A stretch of DNA of 64,000 bases, taken from positions 76,107 through 140,106 of the forward strand of contig PLCO01000015.1 in NCBI GenBank assembly GCA_003134815.1. Reading direction: 5' to 3'. Each line of letters starts with the position of its first letter. Position 1 is the first letter of the stretch. Below the pieces are notes generated by a model that saw only the letters and a list, made by a program, of their open reading frames with translations, had not been told where the DNA came from and did not search any database. The translations under genes and the position numbers were made by a program. Of the stretch, positions 8,203-16,067 are shown piece after piece. Source of the stretch: Acidobacteriaceae bacterium (lineage in GTDB: Bacteria > Acidobacteriota > Terriglobia > Terriglobales > Acidobacteriaceae).

Positions 8203-9805
8203 TCGCACTTGGAAATCTGGCGCACGCTATTCCACGCGGCGCGTCGCAATGCCTCTGCTTGTCGCCGTTCTCTTGCTCTCGGCGCGACCCGTTCCCGCGC
8301 AGGACGCCGCTCAGGAAGCGTTGGCCCAGAAAGTTCAGCAGTTGACTGATGCCATGGCTAGAACGCAGGCGCTCCTCGAGAAATCCCAGCAGGAACTGCA
8401 GCAGATGCGCGAGCAACTCAACGACCTGCAACGCCAGATGGCGCTCGGCAGCCCCTCAACCGCTGCCCCCGCCTCCACCGAAACGGCAACAACGTCGGTC
8501 ACAACCGCTGCTCCGCCCTCCGAATCTTCGCCGAATTCGTCTGATTCAAACGCCGCCGCGATTCAGGATCTTCGCGAGCGCCAGGCAATTCAAGAGACCG
8601 AAATTGCCACGCAGGAGCAAACCAAGGTTGAAACCGAGTCAAAGTATCCAGTTAAGATCACCGGCATGATCCTCATGAGCGGCTTCAAGAACACCAGCGG
8701 CGTCGATTTGGCCTCCAACCCTTCCGTTGCCACTGGAGGACCCGGAACGGCCGGCGCTACTGTGCGCCAGACCGTTCTCGGAATCGACGCGCGCGGCCCA
8801 CACCTCTTCGGCGCAAACAGCTTTGCCGATCTGCGAATAGATATGTTCGGAAGCCCGGCGGCATCAACGCCCACAAGCTACAGCGGCTACTACATCCCTA
8901 ACTCAGCTTTTGTCCGCTTGCGCACGGCGCATGCCGGGCTTTATTGGGACCGCACCGAGCTCTCCTTTGCCCTCGACCGGCCGATCCTCAGCCCCGACAG
9001 CCCAACCTCGCTCACTGCCACGGCCGTGCCCGCGCTCGCCTGGTCGGGAAATCTCTGGACCTGGAACCCTCAGGTGGTTATTTCACAGACTCTCGCGCGC
9101 CATGGTGCGGCCGGCGTCGAATTGCAGGCCGCGCTTATCGATGTTGGTGATGCGCCCCTCACGCCGGCGGTCGCGCCAACCGCGACTCCCGTGCAGTCAG
9201 CGCCGACTAGCGCCGAACGAAGCTCCAAACCAGGAGTCGAGGCGCGCATTGCCTACGGCGGCCCGGACCGCGACGATGGCCGCGCCCATATCGGTCTCGG
9301 AGGATTCTTCGCTCCCCATGTCAGTTCGCTTGGCCGCAACTTCGACTCCTGGGCCGGCACCATGGATGCCCGCATTCCTCTCATAGCCCATCTCGAATTC
9401 AGCGGAGACTTTTATCGCGGAGCCGCCCTCGGCGGCCTCGGTGGCGGCGGTTATAAAGATTTCGCCTACGCGCTGAATCAAACCACTCTCGGATACTACT
9501 TCAAGCCGCTCGACGATGTTGGCGGCTGGGCGCAGCTCAAAGCAACTGCCAGCGAGCGCCTGCAGTTCAACGCCGCGTTCGGCCTGGACAATGTTTTTTC
9601 GGGCCAGTTGCGCCGCTACTATGTCGAAGGCGGTTCGGCCACGCAGAACCTTGACCGCAATCGCACTTACACCAGCAACGTCATCTACAGCCCCAGCGCG
9701 TATCTCGTGTTCTCCTTCGAATATCGTCACCTTGAAAGCGCGCCGGTTGAGGGCCTGCCGTACGCAAGCAATATCATCGGCCTCGGCGCGGGGTACAAAT
9801 TCTGA
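8183..9805 (+). CDS. Outer-membrane porin-like protein with N-terminal coiled coil
   Basis: 540 residues, overlapping the kinase gene by 20 bp. A signal peptide (core MPLLVAVLLLSARPVPAQ) is followed by a heptad-rich coiled coil (residues ~40-90), a Ser/Thr/Ala linker, a second helical piece (~120-145) and a C-terminal domain of alternating beta strands from PVKITGMILMSG onward, ending with GAGYKF (terminal aromatic, as in outer-membrane barrels). This layout matches DcaP-like trimeric porins. It probably forms a channel linked to the sensor pair or to the copper protein that follows by a 1-bp ATGA overlap. Confidence 0.82.
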   Translation: MKMSAHNRTWKSGARYSTRRVAMPLLVAVLLLSARPVPAQDAAQEALAQKVQQLTDAMARTQALLEKSQQELQQMREQLNDLQRQMALGSPSTAAPASTETATTSVTTAAPPSESSPNSSDSNAAAIQDLRERQAIQETEIATQEQTKVETESKYPVKITGMILMSGFKNTSGVDLASNPSVATGGPGTAGATVRQTVLGIDARGPHLFGANSFADLRIDMFGSPAASTPTSYSGYYIPNSAFVRLRTAHAGLYWDRTELSFALDRPILSPDSPTSLTATAVPALAWSGNLWTWNPQVVISQTLARHGAAGVELQAALIDVGDAPLTPAVAPTATPVQSAPTSAERSSKPGVEARIAYGGPDRDDGRAHIGLGGFFAPHVSSLGRNFDSWAGTMDARIPLIAHLEFSGDFYRGAALGGLGGGGYKDFAYALNQTTLGYYFKPLDDVGGWAQLKATASERLQFNAAFGLDNVFSGQLRRYYVEGGSATQNLDRNRTYTSNVIYSPSAYLVFSFEYRHLESAPVEGLPYASNIIGLGAGYKF

Positions 9806-10560
9806 TGCTTCGCGCGAGACTCATGCCGTGCCTCTTCGCGACCCTTTTAGCGGTCACATTCGCCGCGCTTCTCGCGGATCCAGCCCTGGGTTGTGCGCAA
9901 AATAGTCCTGACGCCCAGCCCCCTGCTCGGTCTGCTGTCGACGTGCGCCTGCAAGTCGTTTCGTCTCTGCCAGGCAGCCTTCACGCCGTTCCGGCAGTCG
10001 CCTGGCTCACGCCCTTGCCGGGTACTGGCGTGCCTCCTTTCCTGCCCCAGGGGCACTACACATTGCTGCAGAAGAACCGCATGTTCACCCCGCATCTGCA
10101 GGTCATTCCGGTTGGCAGCATCGTGCAATTCCCCAATGCCGATCCCTTTTATCACAATGTCTTTTCCCTCTTTGAAGGCAAGCGCTTCGACCTCGGCCTT
10201 TACGAAGCCGGATCAAGCAAGTCCGTCACCTTCCCGCGCGTCGGCGTCTCTTATATCTTTTGCAATATTCATCCTGAAATGAGCGCCGTCATTATCACTC
10301 TCTCCACGCCTCTTAATTCCATCGCTGACTCCAGGAACTCGTTTGTACTGCACGGTGTTCCACCGGGAGATTACAGGCTCCATCTCTGGATTGAGGGCGT
10401 GCCTCAGTCCTTCCTCGACGGTCTCACCCGCACCGTGCATGTCTCCTCTCACGACCTCGATCTCGGCGCTTTTCGTGCGCCCATCGCGCAGTCCGCGACC
10501 ATGCAGCACATGAATAAGTTCGGCAATTCCTACGACAAAAAATCACAGTCGCCGTACTAG
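9805..10560 (+). CDS. Secreted plastocyanin/cupredoxin-like protein
   Basis: 251 residues beginning in the ATGA overlap with the porin gene. Signal peptide ~1-30. The cupredoxin-like core (~85-165) carries a His in DPFYHNVFS and the triad CNIHPEM near residue 155, giving Cys, His and Met: a type-1 copper set. The C-terminal ~80 residues (VLHGVPPGDYRLHLWIEG) form a carboxypeptidase-regulatory-like beta sandwich. Proteins of this shape are often named methylamine-utilisation-like, but no amine dehydrogenase is present. It may be an electron carrier or copper-binding partner of the porin. Confidence 0.82.
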   Translation: MLRARLMPCLFATLLAVTFAALLADPALGCAQNSPDAQPPARSAVDVRLQVVSSLPGSLHAVPAVAWLTPLPGTGVPPFLPQGHYTLLQKNRMFTPHLQVIPVGSIVQFPNADPFYHNVFSLFEGKRFDLGLYEAGSSKSVTFPRVGVSYIFCNIHPEMSAVIITLSTPLNSIADSRNSFVLHGVPPGDYRLHLWIEGVPQSFLDGLTRTVHVSSHDLDLGAFRAPIAQSATMQHMNKFGNSYDKKSQSPY

Positions 10561-10694
10561 AGTCGCAATCTCCGAATTCGCAACCGCCATTTGCCACTTG
10601 CCACTTGAACGACCAATTCTCACGCCGCCTTCGCCCCTAGCCTTTTATTGATTCGGGGGTCCCGTGCTCCGTCTGCGTCTGGCAATCCCCCTTT

Positions 10695-10763
10695 TGACAA
10701 TCGCCCTTTTTGACAATCCGATGACAGCGCTTTGACAACTCTGCGCGCCTCCATATCTACAGT
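10695..10763 (+). promoter_or_regulatory. Array promoter P3 for ribB
   Basis: TGACAA (10711), TGACAG (10722) and TGACAA (10733-10738) at exact 11-bp steps, then 19 bp, then TACAGT (10758-10763). A further TGACAA at 10695 is 16 bp upstream, out of phase. The hexamer triplet has the same letters and spacing as P5. The predicted start near 10770 gives a leader of about 53 nt. The rest of the 262-bp gap shows only a short TTGCCAC repetition near 10590-10612. Confidence 0.75.
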
Positions 10764-10822
10764 TCAATTAGCCAGCTCAGGCAATATCCGGGCGGCGTTT
10801 GCGGAGAAAACGAGGTCACCGC

Positions 10823-11497
10823 ATGAGTTTCGCGTCAGCGTTCGCTGATATTCCGACTGCGCTCGAGGAGATTCGCGCCGGACGCATGGTTGTCGTCGTC
10901 GATGATGAAGACCGCGAAAATGAAGGCGATCTCACGCTCGCGGCGGACAAGATTACTCCGGCAGCGGTCAACTTTATGGCCACGCACGGCCGTGGGCTAA
11001 TTTGCCTTGCCATGACCGGCGAGCGCATCGATCACCTCCGCCTTCGTCCCATGGCCAGTCAGAACACTGCGCGCTTCGGCACTGCATTTACTGAATCGAT
11101 CGATGCTCTGGGCCGTGGCGTTACCACCGGAATCTCAGCCTCCGACCGCGCGGAAACAATTCTCTGCGCTATTGACCCTGCCACGCGTCCCGCTGACCTC
11201 GGCCGCCCCGGCCATGTGTTTCCTCTGCGCGCAAAAGAAGACGGGGTGCTCGCACGCGAAGGTCAAACAGAAGCGGCCGTCGATCTCGCCCGCATGGCGG
11301 GATTAACGCCCGCCGGAGTGATCTGCGAGATCATGAACGCCGATGGCTCCATGGCGCGTGTTCCTGACCTCGTGAGATTTTGCGCGGAGCACCGCCTGAA
11401 AATGATCGCAATTGCCGAACTCATTCGATACCGCCTGGAGCATGAACGTCCGGCATATCTGTTCTCGCGAGCCCCAAGCTTCGCGGCGGCAGACTGA
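10823..11497 (+). CDS. ribB: 3,4-dihydroxy-2-butanone-4-phosphate synthase
   Basis: Start ATG 10823 with GAGG at 10811-10814; 224 residues, full length for a stand-alone RibB. It converts ribulose 5-phosphate to DHBP plus formate, one of the two feed reactions of riboflavin synthesis. Conserved blocks: [11 protein letters not shown] (metal-binding acidic loop), [40 protein letters not shown], and [19 protein letters not shown]. No GTP cyclohydrolase domain is fused; that enzyme is encoded separately at 15.3 kb. No ribD, ribE or ribH lies in the window. It is driven by array promoter P3, unlike a housekeeping rib gene. Confidence 0.95.
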   Translation: MSFASAFADIPTALEEIRAGRMVVVVDDEDRENEGDLTLAADKITPAAVNFMATHGRGLICLAMTGERIDHLRLRPMASQNTARFGTAFTESIDALGRGVTTGISASDRAETILCAIDPATRPADLGRPGHVFPLRAKEDGVLAREGQTEAAVDLARMAGLTPAGVICEIMNADGSMARVPDLVRFCAEHRLKMIAIAELIRYRLEHERPAYLFSRAPSFAAAD

Positions 11498-11591
11498 AGC
11501 TCGTGGAATTGCGCGCGACAAGATTACCGAGCAAACTAAGCGGCAGTCCGCGCACATCGTAGATCGGCCCCATGAACCTTTGCTTCGACCA

Positions 11592-12572
11592 TCAGCTCAC
11601 CTGGCTCAGGATTTTGGCATACCGCGCCCGAATCGCTTCCGTTTCCGCGCTCGCCGCCAGCTCTTGCAGCTCGGATACAGACGGCTTGAGATTCAGCGGC
11701 AGCCCCTTCCAGTAATATTTCAAGTCTTCACTCGGCCAGCTTGCGTAGATCTTCTCCCACGACTTGCCGCTATCGCCGGCAAACGCCAGGTTCGCCGGAT
11801 TCAGCACTCGCCGGTAGTCTTGAAATCTACAGTCCAGCGAAAGCCGCATCTGCCTTGACAGGTTCGGCGACGCCGCATGAACCGTGAGACTGTGAAAGAT
11901 CAGCACATCGCCCGCCATGATCTCGCCTCCCACCCATTCGCCTCCCATCGCTTCTGCGGACGCAATCTCGGGAACGTGCAGGTTCTCATCCTCGTGCTTG
12001 ATGATCCCGAAACGATGGGAGCCTTCCAGGATTCGCAGCGGCCCCACATCCACGGGACAATCGTGCATTGGAATCCACGCCGTAAAGCATTCCGGATCGC
12101 CTCCCATGAAGCGGTAGTCCTGATGAGCGTGGACCGTGAGCCGGTCGCACTGCGGAAAAATGAGTCTCCCAATCGGCTTTGGATGGACCAGCACTCGATC
12201 GCCAACCAGCATCTTCATCGCGCGCTTCAATTCGGGATGGTGCGGAAGCGCATGGAACGCCGGCAGATTAAAAACCTCCTGATACGTGCGCTTGAATCCG
12301 GGGTCGGGATCGCCGCAGGCCGCGCCGGCATTCGCCATCCGCTCCATCGGATCGTGGCCGGGCTCAAGCCAGCCCGCCGCCTCAATGACCTGAGTGACAT
12401 CGTCAAGCAGTTGGTCCACGTCGCTACGCGGCACAACGCCGCGTATCAGCAGGTATCCATCTCTATCCATCGCCGAGCGCAACAGCTCCGGCGTCACTTC
12501 ATTCGCCTTCACTTCGCGGAATGGCTTCATCGCCCGACCATCCACCCGACCATCCATCTGACCCTCCATCAA
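11592..12572 (-). CDS. Phytanoyl-CoA dioxygenase (PhyH) family Fe(II)/2-oxoglutarate oxygenase
   Basis: 326 residues on the minus strand, convergent with ribB. The PhyH core shows the metal triad: HxD in VHAHQDYRFM, distal His in HSLTVHAASPN, and a 2-oxoglutarate-binding Arg in RLSLDCRF. Members hydroxylate lipids, amino acids or natural products. The first 14 residues come from a short GGATGG-like tandem repeat (12530-12572), so ATG 12530 (MKPFREV) is a realistic alternative start. It is transcribed from array promoter P4, whose predicted start lies about 24 nt before ATG 12572. It is a likely tailoring enzyme of the locus; the substrate is unknown. Confidence 0.88.
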   Translation of the reverse strand: MMEGQMDGRVDGRAMKPFREVKANEVTPELLRSAMDRDGYLLIRGVVPRSDVDQLLDDVTQVIEAAGWLEPGHDPMERMANAGAACGDPDPGFKRTYQEVFNLPAFHALPHHPELKRAMKMLVGDRVLVHPKPIGRLIFPQCDRLTVHAHQDYRFMGGDPECFTAWIPMHDCPVDVGPLRILEGSHRFGIIKHEDENLHVPEIASAEAMGGEWVGGEIMAGDVLIFHSLTVHAASPNLSRQMRLSLDCRFQDYRRVLNPANLAFAGDSGKSWEKIYASWPSEDLKYYWKGLPLNLKPSVSELQELAASAETEAIRARYAKILSQVS

Positions 12573-12602
12573 GAGGCCTGCGGCACTCGCCGCACACCAG
12601 CT

Positions 12603-12666
12603 ACATTAGCGGCATCGCTCAGGATTTGTGTCCGCGACGGGTCTCCCTCTTGTCATTCGATTGTCA
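12603..12666 (-). promoter_or_regulatory. Array promoter P4 for the PhyH oxygenase gene
   Basis: Minus strand: TGACAA (12666-12661), TGACAA (12655-12650), AGACCC (12644-12639) and GGACAC (12633-12628), all in 11-bp steps, then exactly 19 bp, then TAATGT (12608-12603). It is divergent from P5, with only 43 bp between the two arrays. Confidence 0.72.
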
Positions 12667-12709
12667 ATCGTGCAGGACCCGAATGAAGTCGTATCCGGCC
12701 GGAATCATG

Positions 12710-12762
12710 TGACAATCGCCTGACAGAAGCGTGACAATGCGCGCACAACGGCCAGCTACGCT
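12710..12762 (+). promoter_or_regulatory. Array promoter P5 for the nucleotidyltransferase/methyltransferase operon
   Basis: TGACAA (12710), TGACAG (12721) and TGACAA (12732-12737) in 11-bp steps, a 19-bp spacer, and TACGCT (12757-12762). The hexamer set equals that of P3 and the -10 box equals that of P6. The predicted leader to the TTG at 12847 is about 78 nt. Confidence 0.75.
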
Positions 12763-12846
12763 GCACAATAGCTCGCTCGCGCCGATCGTGGGGGCCAATG
12801 ACCCTGAACCGGCGATCCGGGCCAGCGATTCGGGAAAGGTTGTCTC

Positions 12847-14217
12847 TTGTCGTCTTTCGAATCCAGCCGATCTCTCTTGCGCGAGGCGGAGATTTGCGAT
12901 CCGCCGGCGCCGCGAGTGCGCGAGGCAATTGCACGCGCGCGGTCTCACGCCTCCCCGCCTCAGTCGCTCACTCCCGAACAACGGCTTCGTCATTCAGTTT
13001 TGCTCATGCTTTGCGGATCCCTCCCTCAGGGTCACTTGCAGTTGGAAGAGCTCTCGCCAAATAGATGGCAGCGCTTGCTGCTCTGGCTCGATTACCAAGG
13101 CCTTGCTCTTTACTTCTTCGATCAGATAGCGCAGATGCGATCGGCTGGCTCAATCCACACACCCGTCCTCCCCGCATCCGTTTTCGAAGATCTCGATCGC
13201 CGTCTCCAGCAGAACACGCTCCGCACGCGCAACATGATTGCCGAATCCGTCGCAATCCAGCGTGAATTTCAGGAGGCTGGCCTCCGGTACGCCTTGCTCA
13301 AAGGCTTGTCGCTGTGGCCAAGCTCGTTCTCGCGCCCTGAGTTGCGCTCGCAATTCGATCTGGATTTCCTCGTAGCGGAATCGAACCTCCCCGAAGCCCG
13401 GGAGATTCTCGCCCGCCGCGGCTACCGCCTCTACCTCGCCGCCGGAAGAAGCTGGGAGTTCAAGCGCAACGAGCGGCCTCACGTCGACCTTGACGACCTC
13501 TATCGGGACACGGGCGCGTTTCGAGTCGAATTGCACGCCGAGCCTCAGCAGCCATCGGGCTTCTCATTGCTGGATCGCGTGCTTTGGCACGATCTTGCCG
13601 GCTTTGTTACCCCCACGCTCTCTCCATTCGACCTCTTTCTCGGTCATGGGCTCCACGCGTACAAACACACTTGCTCGGAGTTTTGCCGGACCGCTCTTCT
13701 CCTGGAATTTCGCCGCCACATTCTCTTTCATCGCGATGACGTGGCCTTTTGGGAGACACTCGAGCAGTTGACCGGTGAAAACCCTCCGTCAGCCTTGCGG
13801 CTCGGCGTCGTCATTCTGCTCATTGAGCAAGTCATGGGCGACTTTGCCCCGCATACACTCACCCGTTGGACAATCGATCCGCTCCCTGCATCCGTACGGC
13901 TCTGGATCCAAATGTACGGTCACCGCGCCGTCCTGGGCAGCTTTCCCGGAAGCAAGCTCTACCTCCTGCTGCAACGCGAGCTTGAGACACAGGGCATTCG
14001 GGCCAAGCGCTCGGTTCGCCAGTCGCTTATTCCTCTTTGTTTGCCTCCTCCAATCATTCGAGCGCTTCCCGGCGAGCATCTTTCCATCCGCCTCGGCCGG
14101 TATCGCATGCAGCTCCGCGTCATCCTCAGCCGATTCCGCTTTCATTTTGTTGAAGGAGTTCGGTTCGCATGGGAGTCGCGTCGCTGGCGCCGGCAGTTGA
14201 GCTCTCTCGCCCGATGA
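12847..14217 (+). CDS. Nucleotidyltransferase-fold family protein (PF14907-like)
   Basis: 456 residues from TTG 12847; stops block any longer frame and AAAGG lies 7-12 nt upstream. The middle of the protein has LLKGLSLWPSSF followed by RSQFDLDFLV, the G-x-D-x-D type metal site of the uncharacterised nucleotidyltransferase family often found in polysaccharide, lasso-peptide and HPr-kinase-related loci. The rest is helical (repeated Leu/Arg-rich segments). Its biochemical reaction is not known. It overlaps the next gene by 49 bp. Co-occurrence with the HprK-like gene at 21.4 kb is a recurrent genomic pairing, which hints at one modification system. Confidence 0.78.
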   Translation: MSSFESSRSLLREAEICDPPAPRVREAIARARSHASPPQSLTPEQRLRHSVLLMLCGSLPQGHLQLEELSPNRWQRLLLWLDYQGLALYFFDQIAQMRSAGSIHTPVLPASVFEDLDRRLQQNTLRTRNMIAESVAIQREFQEAGLRYALLKGLSLWPSSFSRPELRSQFDLDFLVAESNLPEAREILARRGYRLYLAAGRSWEFKRNERPHVDLDDLYRDTGAFRVELHAEPQQPSGFSLLDRVLWHDLAGFVTPTLSPFDLFLGHGLHAYKHTCSEFCRTALLLEFRRHILFHRDDVAFWETLEQLTGENPPSALRLGVVILLIEQVMGDFAPHTLTRWTIDPLPASVRLWIQMYGHRAVLGSFPGSKLYLLLQRELETQGIRAKRSVRQSLIPLCLPPPIIRALPGEHLSIRLGRYRMQLRVILSRFRFHFVEGVRFAWESRRWRRQLSSLAR

Positions 14218-15074
14218 CGCCATCGTCAAATTCCGCTGCGATCGCCCCGGCTGCTCTCGCATTCGACGCCATCGCGCCGCAATTCGACCAGCGATTTGGC
14301 GCCTGGGCCAGTGTTGCAGCGCAGCGGCGCGCGGTGCGCTCAGCACTGCTTAGCGAATTCCCGCCAGGCGGCAGAATTCTCGAATTGGGCGGCGGCACCG
14401 GCGAAGACGCTGCATTCCTCGCCGCCATGGGGTTTCAAGTCCTCCTCACCGATCCCTCGCCCGCGATGGTGTCGCTGGCGCGTAACAAATTATCCGCTCA
14501 TAAATCATCCGCTGAAATCCTCGCCGCGGAAGAGATGGAAGAATTCGCCGGCCGCAAGCTCGCCTCGGGCGAAGCGCTCTTCGACGGCGCCTACTCAAAT
14601 TTTGCCCCGTTGAATTGCGTTGTCGATCTCAATCCTGTCGCGCGAGGATTGGCAAGGCTGCTCAAGCCGGGAGCGCCCGCCATGCTGGTCGTCTTTGGCG
14701 TATTTTGTCCGGGTGAAATGGTCACGGAGCTGCTCCGCGGCCGCCCTCGAAATATCCTCCGGCGCCTGCGGCGTGGCCAGTCGGCTGCGCGGTTGGCCGG
14801 CCGCGACTTTTGTGTCGTCTATCACCGGCACGCTGACCTGTTGCGCGCCTTCGCGCCCCAATTCGCTCCGTGGTTCACTCTGGAAAAGCGCCTCGGCATC
14901 GGCGTTGCAGTCCCGCCAAGCGCCGCTGAGCCCTGGATCACACGCCACCCGCGGCTGCTCGCCGCCATGGAGTCCATCGACCGGGTGGTTTCCCGCCCCC
15001 TCGCCAGTTTCGGCGACCATGTGCTCTATCAATTCCGCCGCACTCATATCGCGGCTCCGCCCTTTCAGCTCTAA
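14169..15074 (+). CDS. SAM-dependent class I methyltransferase
   Basis: 301 residues from ATG 14169, chosen for AAGGAG at 14153-14158; an ATGA-coupled alternative start is at 14214. Motif I is ILELGGGTGEDAAFLA, followed by LLTDPSP (acidic loop), a post-motif around GAYSNFAPLNCVVDL, and LLKPGAPAMLVVFG (motif III region). Fold and length are typical of small-molecule methyltransferases. The C-terminal ~120 residues, with YHRHADLLRAFAPQF, are probably a substrate-binding cap. Substrate unknown; position between the nucleotidyltransferase and ribA suggests product tailoring. Confidence 0.88.
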   Translation: MGVASLAPAVELSRPMTPSSNSAAIAPAALAFDAIAPQFDQRFGAWASVAAQRRAVRSALLSEFPPGGRILELGGGTGEDAAFLAAMGFQVLLTDPSPAMVSLARNKLSAHKSSAEILAAEEMEEFAGRKLASGEALFDGAYSNFAPLNCVVDLNPVARGLARLLKPGAPAMLVVFGVFCPGEMVTELLRGRPRNILRRLRRGQSAARLAGRDFCVVYHRHADLLRAFAPQFAPWFTLEKRLGIGVAVPPSAAEPWITRHPRLLAAMESIDRVVSRPLASFGDHVLYQFRRTHIAAPPFQL

Positions 15075-15200
15075 ATCAATCCCGCCGCGTCCGACCCTGA
15101 AAAACTTTTGGCAACCCCGCATCAGTGCTTCAAATCACCGGCGGCCCGCTCGCCCAGAGCCCCAACATCCGCCTCGCACATCGCTCAACACAATCGCCCC

Positions 15201-15264
15201 ACACAATGGAATGACGAGGTCAAGACATTCTGGAGACACAGCCGCTTATGCTCCGCACTACGCT
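15201..15264 (+). promoter_or_regulatory. Array promoter P6 for the ribA / radical SAM operon
   Basis: ACACAA (15201), TGACGA (15212), AGACAT (15223) and AGACAC (15234-15239) at 11-bp steps; 19-bp spacer; TACGCT (15259-15264), the same -10 letters as P5. Hexamers are more degenerate than in P3 or P5, but GAC is kept in the last three. The predicted start is about 15271, which makes GTG 15279 almost leaderless and favours ATG 15330 for ribA. Confidence 0.65.
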
Positions 15265-15329
15265 TCAACTACGAGTGAGTGAACCGCGTTTCACGCAACC
15301 CGAGCTTAAGACAGCCGTCCCCATTGCTT

Positions 15330-16067
15330 ATGACGCTCACGCAAATTGCCGACGTAGACTTCCCCACGCGCTGGGCCACGTTTCGCCTGCTCGGATTCGA
15401 AGCTCATCGCGCTGACAAGGTCACGGGCCGGGAAATTTCCGAGACTGCTCTCGCCCTCGTTCTCGGCGACTATTTAAGTTCTCCGCCCATCGTTCGCATC
15501 CATTCGCAATGCACCACCGGCGAAGTCTTTCACTCGTTGCGCTGCGACTGCCACGACCAGCTTCATCTGGCCTTGAGAGTGATCGCCGAAAACGGCGCCG
15601 GCGTCCTCGTTTACGAACAGCAGGAGGGCCGCGGTATCGGCCTCATGGAAAAGCTGCGCGCTTATGAGTTGCAGGATCAGGGACTCGACACCGTGGAAGC
15701 AAATCTTTTCCTTGGCCATGCCGTGGATGCCCGCGACTATGCGCTCGCCGTTCAGATTCTGCGCTTTCTCGAAATCAAGTCGCTTCGTTTGATCTCCAAC
15801 AATCCCGAGAAGGTGCAAACGGTACTCGCATCGGGAATCGAAATCTTCGAGCGAATCGCTGCGGACGTACCGCACAACGCGCATTCTTCCCGCTATCTCG
15901 CCACCAAGCGCGACAAACTCGGCCACCTGTCTCGCGAGTCGTCCGGCCCCATAGCCAATCCCTTCCTTCGCGGAAATCGACCGGCTCACGGCGCTCTGCT
16001 GCCTGAAGCAACCGGCGACGCGATGGATCACACTCCCGAAATTGCCGCATCTCTTGGAGGTGATTGA
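15330..16067 (+). CDS. ribA: GTP cyclohydrolase II
   Basis: About 245 residues from ATG 15330 (GTG 15279 is an alternative). It opens the imidazole ring of GTP to give the diamino-ribosylamino-pyrimidinone phosphate, formate and pyrophosphate. The zinc site is intact: HSQCTTGEVFHSLRCDCHDQL. The catalytic stretch QQEGRGIGLMEKLRAYELQ and LISNNPEKV, near the GTP-binding face, are conserved. The C-terminal ~55 residues beyond ERIAADVPHNAHSSRYLATKRDKLGH are family-atypical and low in conservation signals. The enzyme normally serves riboflavin, but RibA homologues also begin toxoflavin-type pathways. Its stop overlaps the radical SAM start. Confidence 0.93.
   Translation: MTLTQIADVDFPTRWATFRLLGFEAHRADKVTGREISETALALVLGDYLSSPPIVRIHSQCTTGEVFHSLRCDCHDQLHLALRVIAENGAGVLVYEQQEGRGIGLMEKLRAYELQDQGLDTVEANLFLGHAVDARDYALAVQILRFLEIKSLRLISNNPEKVQTVLASGIEIFERIAADVPHNAHSSRYLATKRDKLGHLSRESSGPIANPFLRGNRPAHGALLPEATGDAMDHTPEIAASLGGD

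Noticed and set aside
10695..10700. Fourth in-phase repeat of P3
   Set aside because: TGACAA here is 16 bp, not 11 bp, from the next unit, so it is not counted in the array.
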